Origin: Rufibacter hautae
GTDB lineage: Bacteria; Bacteroidota; Bacteroidia; Cytophagales; Hymenobacteraceae
Length of the DNA stretch: 64,000 nucleotides
Direction of reading: 5' to 3'
NCBI RefSeq assembly: GCF_008271695.1
Contig: NZ_VKKY01000003.1
Coordinates: forward strand, 310,001 to 374,000
The notes under the pieces are model-generated. The model was given only the letters and a program-made list of their open reading frames with translations, did not search any database and had not been told where the DNA came from. Made by a program: the position numbers and the translations under genes. Position 1 is the first letter of the stretch, and every line of letters begins with the position of its first letter. Of this stretch, positions 27,580 to 38,042 are shown in pieces.

Positions 27580-28878
27580 ATGTTTGACTTAGACTTAGAT
27601 TTTATCCCCGGCGGGGGGAGTAGCTCCTCTACGCCAGAACCAGAAGTAACATCAACCAGTACGCATGCACCGTCTGTAAAAAATACCCCAAAAACCGCTC
27701 CAAAAATAGCCAATGACACTAGTCTTGAGGCTTATCTTACTTCTGTTTCTGCCATTATCTGCTTGTCGCACCTGAGATGGGATTTTGTGTACCAACGCCC
27801 GCAGCACTTGCTCTCGCGCTTTGCCAAACACACCCGCTTATTCTTCTTTGAAGAGCCTTATTTCTATGACAACGCACAGCCTCGTCTGGAGATGGAAGAG
27901 CGCGAGGATGGCCGGGTCACCAAAGTCATTGCCCATCTGCCCAACGGTCTTACCCCAGAGGAATCAGATGCTAAACAGATAGAATTGCTCAACGCCTTCA
28001 TGGCCGATCATGACCTGAGCAAAACCGTATTTTGGTACTATACGCCTATGGCGTTGGAAATAACCCGTCAGTTTACTCCGGCTTTGACCGTTTTTGACGT
28101 GATGGATGAGCTTTCTGCTTTTAAATTCGCTCCCCCAAGATTATTGGAACTGGAGTCAGAGTTGCTGCAGAAAGCAGATGTGGTGTTCACCGGAGGCCAG
28201 AGCCTGTACGAGGCCAAAAAGGACCGTCACAAAGAAGTATATGCGTTCCCTAGCAGCATAGATAAAGTTCATTTCGCGCAAGCGCGCCAAATCCAAGCCG
28301 ATCCTGCTGACCAGGCCAATATCCCGCACCCACGCATGGGTTTCTTCGGGGTGGTAGACGAGCGCTTTGACATAGAGCTGCTCCGCGAACTTTCCGCCGC
28401 TCGCCCAGAATGGCAGTTTGTCATCATCGGGCCGGTAGTGAAGATAGACGCCGCCGTGTTGCCGAACGCAGAGAATATCCATTACTTGGGCGGAAAATCG
28501 TACCAGGAGTTGCCTTCCTATCTGGCTGGTTGGGACGTGGCCATGCTGCTGTTCGCCCTCAATGATTCCACCAAATACATCAGCCCTACCAAAACCCCAG
28601 AGTACCTGGCCGCCGGTAAACCCGTGGTGTCTACTTCCATCAGAGACGTGGTGCGCCCTTACGGCGACCTGAACCTGGTGCAGATTGCCGATGGTGCCAA
28701 AGATTTCGAGGCAGCCCTGGAGAAAGCGCTGGCTCAGAAAGATGATGCCAAATGGAGGCACCGTGCCGATGAATACCTGGCGGGCATCTCGTGGGACAAG
28801 ACCTGGCAGAACATGGTGCGCCTCATGCAAATGGTGAGCACCGAGAAGAAAACCAAAAGGGATTCTGCCGCCAAGTAG
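27580..28878 (+). CDS. Glycosyltransferase (GT-B, family 1-like)
   Basis: A 432-residue GT-B glycosyltransferase. The first ~55 residues are a polar Ser/Thr/Pro linker (after MFDLDLDFIPGGGSSSSTP). The catalytic part opens IICLSHLRWDFVYQRPQHLL, typical of a clade often called TuaH- or rhamnosyl-transferase-like. The C-terminal nucleotide-sugar half contains HYLGGKSYQELPSYLAGWDV and SPTKTPEYLAAGKPVVST, the usual GT4 E-containing signature. First gene of a three-gene set with UDP-galactopyranose mutase and the GH1-RmlD fusion, so the acceptor may be a galactofuranose-containing glycan (inference). Confidence 0.87.
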   Translation: MFDLDLDFIPGGGSSSSTPEPEVTSTSTHAPSVKNTPKTAPKIANDTSLEAYLTSVSAIICLSHLRWDFVYQRPQHLLSRFAKHTRLFFFEEPYFYDNAQPRLEMEEREDGRVTKVIAHLPNGLTPEESDAKQIELLNAFMADHDLSKTVFWYYTPMALEITRQFTPALTVFDVMDELSAFKFAPPRLLELESELLQKADVVFTGGQSLYEAKKDRHKEVYAFPSSIDKVHFAQARQIQADPADQANIPHPRMGFFGVVDERFDIELLRELSAARPEWQFVIIGPVVKIDAAVLPNAENIHYLGGKSYQELPSYLAGWDVAMLLFALNDSTKYISPTKTPEYLAAGKPVVSTSIRDVVRPYGDLNLVQIADGAKDFEAALEKALAQKDDAKWRHRADEYLAGISWDKTWQNMVRLMQMVSTEKKTKRDSAAK

Positions 28879-28909
28879 GCCTGGTTTCCAGGGAAAGGAA
28901 AAGGCCCAG

Positions 28910-28949
28910 CCGTTTCAAGGTTCTTTTTAAGAAAACAGCCCCAAAGCAG
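28910..28949. repeat. P1 palindrome copy, degenerate
   Basis: GCCGTTTCAAGGTTCTTTTTAAG then AAAACAGCCCCAAAGCAG, in the 172-base gap before glf. Confidence 0.55.
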
Positions 28950-29050
28950 AAGTCTCTCTCCTTGCCAGGAGAGTGTGAGAAGATACGCCAAAAGTATCTG
29001 TATAAAATAAACAAAATTTAATTTGATCTAACTTTTAGCCAAAAAGACAT

Positions 29051-30268
29051 ATGTTCGACTATTTGATTGTAGGGGCAGGTTTTGCCGGGAGCGTACTAGC
29101 CGAGCGTTTAGCTACGTATTCCAATAAAAAAGTATTAATCATAGACAAACGGTCGCACATTGCCGGCAATGCCTATGACCATTATAACGAAGATGGGATT
29201 CTGGTACACAAGTACGGTCCGCACATCTTCCACACCAACTCCAAAGAGGTGTTTGAGTACCTTGGGCAGTTCACAGAGTGGCGCCCGTATGAGCACCGCG
29301 TGCTGGCCAGCGTAGACGGGCAGCAGGTTCCCATGCCTATCAACCTGGACACCATCAACAAGCTGTATGGCCTTAGCCTCACTTCCTTTGAGCTGGACAA
29401 GTTCTTTGAATCAGTGGCCGAGAACGTGCCGGTGATCAAGACCTCAGAAGACGTGGTGGTAAGTAAAGTGGGCCGAGAGCTGTATGAGAAGTTCTTCAAG
29501 AACTACACCCGCAAGCAGTGGGGCATGGACCCTTCTGAGCTGGACAAATCGGTGACCTCGCGCGTACCAACGCGCACCAACCGCGATGACCGCTACTTCA
29601 CAGACACCTACCAGGCCATGCCGCTGCACGGTTTCACCAAGATGTTTGAGAAGATGCTGGACCACCCCAACATCAAGATCATGCTCAACACAGACTACCA
29701 TGACATCATAGACTTCATTCCTTTCAAAGAGATGATCTATACCGGTCCGGTAGATGAGTACTTTGACTTCAAATACGGTAAACTGCCGTACCGCTCGCTG
29801 GAGTTCAAGCATGAGACCGTGAACAAAGAGGTGTTCCAGCCGGTGGCCGTGGTGAACTACCCTAATGAGCAGCTGTACACCCGCGTTACGGAGTTCAAAT
29901 ACCTGACCGGTCAGCAGCATCAGAAAACTAGCCTGGTATATGAGTTCCCACGCGCTGAGGGAGATCCTTACTACCCAGTGCCTAAACCAGAGAACGCTGA
30001 ACTGTACAACAAGTACAAAAAGCTGGCCGATAGCACCCCTGGGGTGCACTTTGTGGGCCGTTTGGCTACCTACAAGTACTATAACATGGACCAGGTAGTG
30101 GCCCAGGCGCTTACCCTGCACAAGAAACTGACAGGGGACAAAGCAGCCAAGCAGCCAGTTGTGGATGGCATGGATGTATTGCCCAAAGTGGTGCGCGAGG
30201 CCTTGACCGGAGGTGCCAGCACCGTAAACGGAAGTTCCACCAAAGTCACTCCGAATGGGAAACATTGA
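29051..30268 (+). CDS. glf: UDP-galactopyranose mutase
   Basis: FAD enzyme that interconverts UDP-galactopyranose and UDP-galactofuranose, supplying the furanose donor for surface glycans. FAD-binding Rossmann motif DYLIVGAGFAGSVLAERLA at residues 3-21; GNAYDHYNEDGILVHKYGPHIFHTN (about 39-63), the WRPYEHRV region and RKQWGMDPSEL follow; YYPVPKPENAELYNKYKKLA and FVGRLATYKYYNMDQV near the C-terminus are diagnostic. 405 residues; the last ~30 are a non-conserved tail. The stop overlaps the next start by 14 bases, so the two are translationally coupled. Confidence 0.97.
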   Translation: MFDYLIVGAGFAGSVLAERLATYSNKKVLIIDKRSHIAGNAYDHYNEDGILVHKYGPHIFHTNSKEVFEYLGQFTEWRPYEHRVLASVDGQQVPMPINLDTINKLYGLSLTSFELDKFFESVAENVPVIKTSEDVVVSKVGRELYEKFFKNYTRKQWGMDPSELDKSVTSRVPTRTNRDDRYFTDTYQAMPLHGFTKMFEKMLDHPNIKIMLNTDYHDIIDFIPFKEMIYTGPVDEYFDFKYGKLPYRSLEFKHETVNKEVFQPVAVVNYPNEQLYTRVTEFKYLTGQQHQKTSLVYEFPRAEGDPYYPVPKPENAELYNKYKKLADSTPGVHFVGRLATYKYYNMDQVVAQALTLHKKLTGDKAAKQPVVDGMDVLPKVVREALTGGASTVNGSSTKVTPNGKH

Positions 30269-32504
30269 GCTTTGGGGGGGCGTTGAGTGTACCGTAAACC
30301 GTGTAGGCGAGCAGTACTTTGACCAGCTTGCACAAAGCGGGCACGCACAACGGCTAACGGACCTGGATCTGTTTGCGGCATTGGGTATCACCAAACTGCG
30401 GTACCCGGTCCTGTGGGAGAGCGTGGCCCCAGAGCACCCGGAGCAACATGACTGGAATTGGGCTACAGAACGGCTCAACCGGCTCCGGGAACTGAACATT
30501 GACCCTATCGTGGGGCTGCTGCATCATGGCAGCGGCCCCCGATATACCAACCTTCTGGACGACGATTTTCCCCAGAAATTTGCGCAGTACGCGCGCTCCG
30601 TGGCCAAACAGTTTCCCTGGGTCACCTATTACACTCCCATCAATGAACCACTTACCACCGCCCGGTTCAGCGCCTTGTACGGCTTCTGGTACCCACACGC
30701 CAAAGACGACACTTCCTTCGCCAAAGCTTTACTAAACCAAATAAACGGCACCCGGTTAGCCATGCAGGCGATAAGGGAAATCAACCCCAACGCCCAATTG
30801 GTGCAGACCGATGACCTGGGGTATTCCCATGCTACGCCGGCCTTGCAGTACCAGGCAGATTTTGAGAACCACCGCCGGTGGCTTTCCTGGGATCTGCTCT
30901 GCGGCAAGGTAGATCAGCAGCATGTGATGTGGCGCTACTTGGTGGAAAACAAAGTGCCGGAAGCAACCCTGCTGGAGATGGTGCAGAATCCGTGCCCGCC
31001 TAACGTGATCGGGGTAAATTACTACGTCACCAGTGAGCGGTACCTGGATGAGCGCATCATTGACTATCCTTGGCACACCCACGGCAGCAATTACTACCAG
31101 CGCTACGCAGACGTGGAGGCTGTGCGCGTGCAAGCCGCCAATCCGCTGGGCGTGCAGAAAATCCTGGAACAGGTCTGCGATCGGTATGACATTCCGGTGG
31201 CGATCACCGAAGCCCACCTTTGCTGCACCCGCGAGGAGCAGATGCGTTGGTTTGCCGAGGTCTGGGATTCTGCCTCGTTTTTGAGAAAAGAGGGCAGAAA
31301 CATCCTGGGTGTCACTGCCTGGACGTTGTTGGGCGCCTATGACTGGAACAGCCTGCTTACCCAGAACAACGGGCATTACGAGATTGGCGTGTACGACCTT
31401 CGTGACGGGAAACCAGCCGAGACGTCCGTCTCTAAGTTCCTGAGCGGCCTGGCCAACCAGGAAGAACGCCACCCCTTGCTGCAGATTGAGGGTTGGTGGA
31501 AACGCGCCTGCCGCAGTGCCTACCCGCCCTTGGCAGAATGCCCCGAATCTTGGAACATGGCCGCCGGGCCCTTGCGTCAACTCAACAACCTCACCGTTCA
31601 GCCACTGCTCATCACCGGCGCTACCGGTACCCTGGGCCGTGCGTTTGCCAAAGTCTGCGATGTAAGGGGAATTCCGTACGTGCTGCTCTCAAGGCAAGAC
31701 ATGGACATTGCAGACGCTGCCTCAGTGGAGGAGACTCTGCGGAAATACCAACCCTGGGCTTTGGTGAATACGGCCGGCTACGTGCGCGTAGATGATGCCG
31801 AAAAGGAGCCCGAGGCCTGCTACCGCGAAAACACCCTGGGGCCGGCTGTGTTGGCCCAGGTGTGCCAGTCGCTGAACATTGGGTTTGTGACGTTCTCCTC
31901 AGACCTGGTGTTTGACGGCAACACCGAAACCCACTATGCCGAGGAAGCCCCGACTAACCCGGTGAATGTGTACGGCTGCAGCAAGGCCATGGCCGAGGAG
32001 CAGGTGCTGGCTGCCATGCCGGGAGCCTTGGTCATTAGAACCAGTGCCTTCTTCGGGCCTTGGGATGAGCATAATTTCGTGTACAAGGCCTTGAAAGCCA
32101 TTGCGCACCAAGAGACGTTCCTGGCCGCGGAAGACAGCGTTGTCACACCCACCTTCGTGCCCGATCTGGTAAATGCCGCCCTTGACTTGTTGATTGACGA
32201 GGAAAGCGGCATCTGGCACCTGGCCAACCAAGGAGCCCTCAGTTGGGCGCAGTTAGCCGAATTGGCCGCCAATCTGGCGGGTATGGAGCCCAGTCCCTGG
32301 CTTCAGCCAGTACCGCAGGAAACGTTCAACCTTCCCGCGGCTCGGCCTGCAACTTCGGCGCTTGCAACGGGCAAAAGAGCCATCCTGCCCTCCGTGGAAG
32401 ATGCCTTGCGTAGATTCCTGCACATGTGTGAGTTTAACTTCAGGCCATCTGATCGTCAATTGAATAACCCCGAAGACGAGATGCAGTTCGCCGCGCAGGC
32501 GTAA
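30255..32504 (+). CDS. Fusion: GH1-like glycosidase domain + RmlD-like reductase
   Basis: 749 residues, two enzymes in one chain. Residues about 1-420 are a family-1 glycosyl hydrolase barrel: WGGVECTVNR start, acid/base Glu131 in YTPINEPLTT, and nucleophile Glu319 in AITEAHLC. Residues about 445-730 are an SDR of the dTDP-4-dehydrorhamnose reductase type: GATGTLG (Gly455, Gly458, Gly461), SSDLVFDG, and the catalytic pair Tyr573/Lys577 in YGCSKAMAE. No signal peptide, so cytosolic. It overlaps glf by 14 bases and shares its transcript. Role is inferred: nucleotide-sugar reduction feeding the same glycan, with the GH1 part possibly repurposed as a transferase or editing activity. Confidence 0.88.
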   Translation: MGNIELWGGVECTVNRVGEQYFDQLAQSGHAQRLTDLDLFAALGITKLRYPVLWESVAPEHPEQHDWNWATERLNRLRELNIDPIVGLLHHGSGPRYTNLLDDDFPQKFAQYARSVAKQFPWVTYYTPINEPLTTARFSALYGFWYPHAKDDTSFAKALLNQINGTRLAMQAIREINPNAQLVQTDDLGYSHATPALQYQADFENHRRWLSWDLLCGKVDQQHVMWRYLVENKVPEATLLEMVQNPCPPNVIGVNYYVTSERYLDERIIDYPWHTHGSNYYQRYADVEAVRVQAANPLGVQKILEQVCDRYDIPVAITEAHLCCTREEQMRWFAEVWDSASFLRKEGRNILGVTAWTLLGAYDWNSLLTQNNGHYEIGVYDLRDGKPAETSVSKFLSGLANQEERHPLLQIEGWWKRACRSAYPPLAECPESWNMAAGPLRQLNNLTVQPLLITGATGTLGRAFAKVCDVRGIPYVLLSRQDMDIADAASVEETLRKYQPWALVNTAGYVRVDDAEKEPEACYRENTLGPAVLAQVCQSLNIGFVTFSSDLVFDGNTETHYAEEAPTNPVNVYGCSKAMAEEQVLAAMPGALVIRTSAFFGPWDEHNFVYKALKAIAHQETFLAAEDSVVTPTFVPDLVNAALDLLIDEESGIWHLANQGALSWAQLAELAANLAGMEPSPWLQPVPQETFNLPAARPATSALATGKRAILPSVEDALRRFLHMCEFNFRPSDRQLNNPEDEMQFAAQA

Positions 32505-32524
32505 TAAGGAGTGCCTTTGTTATT

Positions 32525-32576
32525 AAGTCCGTTCGGGGCCTGTTTATGGAAAAACAGGCCCCAAACGGACTTTTCA
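32525..32576 (+). terminator. P1 palindrome acting as terminator of the glycan cluster
   Basis: AAGTCCGTTCGGGGCCTGTTT pairs with AAACAGGCCCCAAACGGACTT, one mismatch in 21 pairs, followed by TTTTC. It lies 20 bases after the stop codon. The rest of the 672-base gap 32505-33176 holds one more P1 copy and the secA promoter; I see no gene in it. Confidence 0.85.
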
Positions 32577-32969
32577 TTTTCCTTGGGTCTTATAGGATGA
32601 ACCCATTCTAACTAGCTAGGGAAATCCGTAGCAGGTTATCAAACAGGTAATTCCGTCAGGTGGTCTTTAAAATCCATAGAAGGAGGAAAGTTGCTTGTCT
32701 AGTCTCGCGTTTTAACCTCAGATTTTAGAAACTATGCGGTAAGCAAAATCCCGAAGCGAAAAACATCAGCTTAGCAATTTCTGAAGTGCCGAATCCATTT
32801 TCAGCCAATGGAATCTTAGCGAAAATCATTCCTCTTATAGAAGCAGGGCGGGATTATTTCCCTTGGGTGAACATCGTCAGAAATTTGGCTGTTCTCTTTG
32901 GTGAGAAAAGAAAGGGCTTTCCTGCTGGGTTGGCGATGGGGAATCTGGTCAACTTTAGGGGATCTCTGG

Positions 32970-33003
32970 TTTGGAGCTGTTTTCGAAAAAGGAGCCTTTA
33001 AAC
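32970..33003. repeat. P1 palindrome copy, degenerate
   Basis: TTTGGAGCTGTTTTCGAAAAAG then GAGCCTTTAAAC. Confidence 0.55.
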
Positions 33004-33135
33004 ACCCCAATCCCATTCTATTTTTTAAGCTGTTCCTAACCGGTTTTACTTTTTAATGACATCCCGTCAGGCTGAGGGCACTATTGTGTAAGTGGTATTG
33101 TTTTAGCTAGATAGAAAATTGTCGGAAAAACCGCG

Positions 33136-33143
33136 TATTTTTG
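33136..33143 (+). promoter_or_regulatory. Possible -7 element of secA
   Basis: TATTTTTG matches TAnnTTTG and lies 33 bases before the secA ATG. A TTG is present but only 14 bases upstream, shorter than usual. Confidence 0.35.
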
Positions 33144-33176
33144 AAATTGATTCAAGTACATTTTAACTAGTTATAT

Positions 33177-36100
33177 ATGTTTGATTTTGTTGGGAAGACG
33201 GTCGCTAAGATTTTCGGTACCAAATCGGAGCGGGATATCAAGGGGGTATTGCCGTACGTAGCGCTCATCAACCAGGAGTTCGCCAAACTCAATTCCCTTT
33301 CCGATGACCAACTGCGCGCCCGTACCCTGGAGGTGCAGGCTGTGATCGCAGACCGTCTCAAACCCATTGATGATAAAGTAACGGTTCTTTACCAACGCAT
33401 AGAGAACGAGCCGGAGCTGGATATCGCCCAGAAAGAAGAGATCTTCACGGAGATTGACGGCCTGGAGAAAGACCGCAACAAAGACCTGGAAGTAGTGCTC
33501 ATGGAAGTGCTGCCGCAGGCTTTTGCCATAGTGAAAGAGACGGCCCGCCGCTTCAAAGACAACGGCCAACTGACCGTTACCGCCACCGAGCTTGACCGCA
33601 GCCTGGCGGCCCGCAAACCAAACGTACAGATCCAGGGCGACCAAGCCGTCTGGCTCAATAAATGGATTGCCGCCGGCAATGAGGTAACCTGGGACATGGT
33701 GCACTATGATGTGCAGCTGATTGGGGGGATTGTTCTGCACCAGGGTAAGATTGCCGAGATGGCGACGGGTGAAGGTAAAACCTTGGTGGCTACGCTGCCT
33801 TCGTTCCTGAACGCCCTGGCCAAACGCGGCGTGCACGTAGTAACCGTGAACGACTACCTGGCCAAGCGTGACTCTGAGTGGATGGCGCCGTTGTTTGAGT
33901 TCCATGGCATCACCATTGACTGTATTGACAAGCACCAACCGAATACTGATGCCCGCCGCAGTGCCTATTTAGCGGACATCACCTACGGTACCAACAACGA
34001 ATTCGGGTTTGACTACCTGCGCGACAACATGTCCCGCGAGCCCGGTGAACTGGTACAGCGCAAGCACCACTACGCCATGGTGGATGAGGTGGACTCCGTG
34101 TTGATTGACGATGCCCGTACGCCTTTGATCATTTCTGGTCCGGTGCCGCGCGGCGATGAGCACGAGTTCTACGTGTTGAAGCCCCGCGTAGCAGCCCTGG
34201 TAGAAGCCCAACGTAAATTGGTGGGTAACTACCTGGTAGAAGCCAAGCGTCTTATCAAAGAAGGAAACGACAAAGAAGGTGGTCTGGCCTTGTTCCGCGC
34301 TTTCAGAGGTTTGCCTAAAAACAAGCCGTTGATCAAGTTCCTGAGCGAGACCGGCGTTCGTCAGATCTTGTTGAAGACCGAGGCGTTCTACCTGCAAGAC
34401 CATGCCCGCCAGATGCCAGAGGCCGACAAGCCTTTGTTCTTCACCATTGACGAGAAACACAACCAGATTGAACTCACTGAGAAAGGCATTGACCTAATCA
34501 CTGGTCAGGGCGAAGATCCGCATTTGTTCATCTTGCCAGACATCGGGACGGAGTTGGCCAACATCGAGAGCCACAAGGAACTCTCCGCCGATGATAAACT
34601 GCACGAGAAAGAGCGCCTGATCCAGGAGTACCAGGAGAAGTCGCAGCGCGTGCACACCATCAACCAGTTGCTTAAAGCTTACACCCTGTTTGAGAAGGAC
34701 ACCGAGTACATTGTGACCGATGACCACAAGGTGAAGATCGTGGATGAGCAGACGGGTCGTGTGATGGAAGGTCGTCGTTACTCAGATGGATTACACCAGG
34801 CCATTGAGGCGAAAGAAAACGTGCGGGTAGAGGATGCCACCCAGACTTACGCCACGGTTACCTTGCAGAACTACTTCCGGATGTACCACAAGCTGGCCGG
34901 TATGACCGGTACCGCTGAGACCGAAGCCGGTGAGTTCTGGGAAATCTACAAGCTGGACGTAGTGGTGATTCCTACGAACCGCGTAGCCCAGCGTAAAGAC
35001 GAGCACGACAAGGTGTACAAAACCATGCGTGAGAAATACAATGCGGTGGTAGAGGAGATCCAGACCCTTACGCAAGCCGGACGTCCGGTGTTGGTGGGTA
35101 CTACCTCGGTGGAGATTTCTGAGCTGGTAAGCCGTATGCTCAAACTGCGCGGCGTGCCGCACCAAGTATTGAACGCGAAACAGCACCAGCGCGAGGCCGA
35201 GATTGTGGCCGAAGCCGGTAAGCCAAGCACCGTGACCATTGCTACGAACATGGCGGGCCGTGGTACGGATATTAAACTGACCCCGGAATCCAAAGCCGCG
35301 GGCGGATTGGCTATCATCGGTACAGAGCGTCACGAGTCTCGTCGGGTAGACCGTCAGTTGCGTGGTCGTTCAGGCCGCCAGGGAGACCCGGGATCTTCCC
35401 AGTTCTTCGTGTCGCTGGAAGACAGCTTGATGCGTCTGTTCGGTTCTGACCGTATTGCCCGCTTGATGGACCGTATGGGTCTGGAGGAAGGCGAAGTGAT
35501 TCAGCATTCCATGATCACCAACTCTATTGAGCGTGCCCAGAAGAAAGTAGAGGAAAACAACTTCGGAACGCGGAAGCGCCTGTTGGAGTACGATGACGTG
35601 ATGAACGCCCAGCGCGAGGTGGTGTACAAGCGCCGCCGCAACGCCCTGTACGGTGAGCGTCTGGAGCTGGATATCTGGAACATGATCTACGATACCGCCG
35701 AGGACATTGTACAGACCTACAAAGCCACCGGTAACCACGAGGACTTCCTGCTGCACATCATCAGAGTGTACGGCTTCAACTCCGCCATCACGGCGCCAGA
35801 ACTGGCTGGCCAGTCTGTAGATGTGTTGATGGACCGTCTGTACAACGAGGCGCTTGATTTCTACCTGGCCAAAAACCACCAGATCATGGACCAGTCAGCA
35901 CCAATCATGGCTGATATCTATGAGAACCGTGGGCCAATGATTGAGAACATTGCCGTGCCTTTCTCTGACGGACGCAAGCAGATCACGGCCGTAGCCAACC
36001 TGGAGAAAGTAGTGAACACCCATGGCCGCGAGCTCATCAAGACCGTGGAGAAAGTAATCACGCTGGCTACCATTGACCAGGCCTGGACCCAGCACCTGCG

Positions 36101-36557
36101 TGAGATGGATGACCTGAAACAAAGCGTGCAGAACGCGGTGTACGAGCAGAAAGACCCGTTGTTGATCTACAAGTTTGAGTCATTTGAGCTGTTCAAACGC
36201 ATGATCAGCAAGGTGAACGAAGAAACCGTTTCCTTCCTGTTCAAAGCCGATCTTCCGGTACAGCAAGAGGCCCCGGTTCCCGTGCAGGAAGCCCGTCAGC
36301 CCCAGGCTCCAAAACCACCAAGATTACATGAGCAGAAAGAGGAGGTGCATTCTACCTTAGAAGAGCCAACCCAGGGCATGCCTTCCATGCCGCAGGCCGC
36401 TGCGCCAAAGCAGGCGCCCATCAGGGTAGAGAAGCACGCCGGCCGCAATGACCGGGTCAACGTGATGTACTCAGATGGCCGCGTCATGAAAGACGTGAAG
36501 TTCAAAAACGTAGAAAACGATTTACTCAACAACCGTTGCGTACTCCTTGAAGACTAA
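33177..36557 (+). CDS. secA: Preprotein translocase ATPase SecA
   Basis: Motor ATPase of the Sec export pathway, at the membrane with SecYEG. Walker A is MATGEGKT with Lys201; the DEAD-like motif II is [24 protein letters not shown]2 has [12 protein letters not shown] and [18 protein letters not shown]. At 1126 residues it is far longer than E. coli SecA (901): insertions lie in NBD1 (about 55-115, charged, helical) and after motif II (about 330-470), as in other Bacteroidota. The C-terminus ends CVLLED with no CxCxSGKKYK zinc motif. deoC starts inside its last codons. Confidence 0.97.
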   Translation: MFDFVGKTVAKIFGTKSERDIKGVLPYVALINQEFAKLNSLSDDQLRARTLEVQAVIADRLKPIDDKVTVLYQRIENEPELDIAQKEEIFTEIDGLEKDRNKDLEVVLMEVLPQAFAIVKETARRFKDNGQLTVTATELDRSLAARKPNVQIQGDQAVWLNKWIAAGNEVTWDMVHYDVQLIGGIVLHQGKIAEMATGEGKTLVATLPSFLNALAKRGVHVVTVNDYLAKRDSEWMAPLFEFHGITIDCIDKHQPNTDARRSAYLADITYGTNNEFGFDYLRDNMSREPGELVQRKHHYAMVDEVDSVLIDDARTPLIISGPVPRGDEHEFYVLKPRVAALVEAQRKLVGNYLVEAKRLIKEGNDKEGGLALFRAFRGLPKNKPLIKFLSETGVRQILLKTEAFYLQDHARQMPEADKPLFFTIDEKHNQIELTEKGIDLITGQGEDPHLFILPDIGTELANIESHKELSADDKLHEKERLIQEYQEKSQRVHTINQLLKAYTLFEKDTEYIVTDDHKVKIVDEQTGRVMEGRRYSDGLHQAIEAKENVRVEDATQTYATVTLQNYFRMYHKLAGMTGTAETEAGEFWEIYKLDVVVIPTNRVAQRKDEHDKVYKTMREKYNAVVEEIQTLTQAGRPVLVGTTSVEISELVSRMLKLRGVPHQVLNAKQHQREAEIVAEAGKPSTVTIATNMAGRGTDIKLTPESKAAGGLAIIGTERHESRRVDRQLRGRSGRQGDPGSSQFFVSLEDSLMRLFGSDRIARLMDRMGLEEGEVIQHSMITNSIERAQKKVEENNFGTRKRLLEYDDVMNAQREVVYKRRRNALYGERLELDIWNMIYDTAEDIVQTYKATGNHEDFLLHIIRVYGFNSAITAPELAGQSVDVLMDRLYNEALDFYLAKNHQIMDQSAPIMADIYENRGPMIENIAVPFSDGRKQITAVANLEKVVNTHGRELIKTVEKVITLATIDQAWTQHLREMDDLKQSVQNAVYEQKDPLLIYKFESFELFKRMISKVNEETVSFLFKADLPVQQEAPVPVQEARQPQAPKPPRLHEQKEEVHSTLEEPTQGMPSMPQAAAPKQAPIRVEKHAGRNDRVNVMYSDGRVMKDVKFKNVENDLLNNRCVLLED

Positions 36558-37218
36558 TTTTTTGATTTCCCCCGAACAGAGCCTGGCACCGTATATAGAC
36601 CATACGGTGCTAAGGCCTGATACTACCAAAGACATGGTGGCACAACTCTGCCAGGAAGCGGTCCAGTACCGTTTCGCGGCAGTGTGCGTGCCACCTTGCT
36701 TTGTGCGTCAGGCCGTGGCTGCCCTGCAAGACACAGGCGTACAGGTTGCCACCGTGGTGGGTTTCCCTTTTGGGTACCAACTGGCCAAGGTGAAGTTTTT
36801 TGAAGCACACCAGGCGCTGTCTGAAGGGGCTACGGAGATTGATGTGGTGATGAACATCGCGGCTTTCAAATCGGGGAAACATGAAGAGGTGATGTCAGAG
36901 TTGCAGGAACTCAGCACCCTGTGCCACTTCAAAAACTCTATCCTGAAGGTGATCATTGAGACGGCTTTGCTGTCTCCGGAGGAGATTGTGCAGGTTTGCG
37001 AGATCTGCGTGGAGGCCGAAGCCGATTTCGTGAAAACCTCTACGGGGTACGCCGCCTCTGGAGCCCAGATAGAGGACGTGCTGCTCATGCGCGCCAATTT
37101 GCCTAAACACATTAAGATCAAAGCCTCGGGTGGGATCAAAACCAAGGAAGCCGCCCTTGCGTTGGTGAAAGCGGGAGCAGACCGGATTGGAACATCCTCC
37201 GGCGTTTCATTGCTATGA
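36547..37218 (+). CDS. deoC: Deoxyribose-phosphate aldolase (TTG start)
   Basis: Class I aldolase that cleaves 2-deoxyribose-5-phosphate to glyceraldehyde-3-phosphate and acetaldehyde in nucleoside catabolism. The Schiff-base lysine is Lys163 in [21 protein letters not shown] supplies the second lysine. [12 protein letters not shown] opens the barrel. No ATG exists before residue ~29, which lies beyond that opening motif, so translation must begin at a TTG (36547, or 36562 as second choice). The start overlaps the secA end by 11 bases, suggesting translational coupling. 223 residues, normal length. Confidence 0.92.
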   Translation: MKTNFLISPEQSLAPYIDHTVLRPDTTKDMVAQLCQEAVQYRFAAVCVPPCFVRQAVAALQDTGVQVATVVGFPFGYQLAKVKFFEAHQALSEGATEIDVVMNIAAFKSGKHEEVMSELQELSTLCHFKNSILKVIIETALLSPEEIVQVCEICVEAEADFVKTSTGYAASGAQIEDVLLMRANLPKHIKIKASGGIKTKEAALALVKAGADRIGTSSGVSLL

Positions 37219-37778
37219 TTTGGAGAAACATGACCTATAGAATTTTCACCTTCCTTTGCCTGGGGCTTATGATGAGCTGTGCTGCCACCGGTAGTACTTC
37301 CTCTTCAACGAGCAACGGCAACGGTTCCGCCTCTTCCGGCAGCAGCCGGTCAGACGGGAAAAAGGGAGAAGGCACGGCTACTTTGGTAGACACCAAGAAA
37401 TACCGGCCCTCCTTCCCGGCGGCTCCGGCAGGTGCCGCAGAACCCATGGCCCCGCCCGCACCCACAAACCACGTAGGTCAGCAGGTAAGTCTGCTCATGG
37501 ACAGTGTGGCACAGGTGAACCGCAACATCAAGTACGCCGCAGGCTACCGTATTCTGGCCTACACCGGCATTGAGCGAAAAGCCGCCATGGACTTGCGCAA
37601 CAACATTGTGCGAAGACTGCCTGAGGAGAAAGATTACCTTACCTACAAGCAGCCTACCTATGTGCTTAAGATTGGCGATTTCTTTACCCGCGTAGAGGCC
37701 CAGGCCGCCCTGAACAAGATCCAAGATCTGCTGCCTAATGCTCTGCTGGTGCAGGAAACCATCAACATTCCCAAATAA
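37215..37778 (+). CDS. SPOR-domain-like lipoprotein
   Basis: 187 residues. Lipobox LGLMMSC places the lipidated cysteine at residue 22 (start at Met1 or Met6), so it is a lipoprotein. Residues 23-55 are a Ser/Gly/Asn linker and 65-85 are Ala/Pro-rich. The C-terminal half (about 95-187) looks like a SPOR fold: NIKYAAGYRILAYTG, then PTYVLKIGDFFTRVEAQAALNKI, a beta-alpha-beta repeat that binds denuded peptidoglycan in known members. Its ATG overlaps the deoC stop by 4 bases. Connection to deoC is probably positional only. Confidence 0.75.
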   Translation: MIWRNMTYRIFTFLCLGLMMSCAATGSTSSSTSNGNGSASSGSSRSDGKKGEGTATLVDTKKYRPSFPAAPAGAAEPMAPPAPTNHVGQQVSLLMDSVAQVNRNIKYAAGYRILAYTGIERKAAMDLRNNIVRRLPEEKDYLTYKQPTYVLKIGDFFTRVEAQAALNKIQDLLPNALLVQETINIPK

Positions 37779-37802
37779 GACATTACACCGTCTGGTTTTT
37801 AT

Positions 37803-37857
37803 ATCCGCCGTTTAGGCTTGTTTTTAGAAAACAGGCGCTAAACGGCGGATTTTTTTG
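37803..37857 (+). terminator. P1 palindrome acting as terminator of secA-deoC-lipoprotein
   Basis: ATCCGCCGTTTAGGCTTGTTTT pairs with AAAACAGGCGCTAAACGGCGGAT (two mismatches) and runs into seven Ts, 25 bases after the stop codon. Confidence 0.88.
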
Positions 37858-38042
37858 TGCTTGCTTGCCTGCTGTCAAGCCCCCTTCGGCAGCAGATGGA
37901 AGAGTTGGCCTGTACGGCACCCCAAAGGAGACAGAGAGCTTTGTGCCTTGTGCAAAGGGGGGTGATGTGGAGTTGCGTCTGACTGCTGAAAAGCTTGTAT
38001 AAAAGCCTTTCTTAAGGTAATACATCCGAGTAAATACGGAGT

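Noticed and set aside
29444-30499. 351-codon minus-strand ORF opposite glf and the fusion gene
   Set aside because: Covers two well-supported genes; no family resemblance.
37783-38025. 80-codon ORF after the SPOR lipoprotein on the minus strand
   Set aside because: Covers the P1 terminator and degenerate repeat DNA; no start context or domain.
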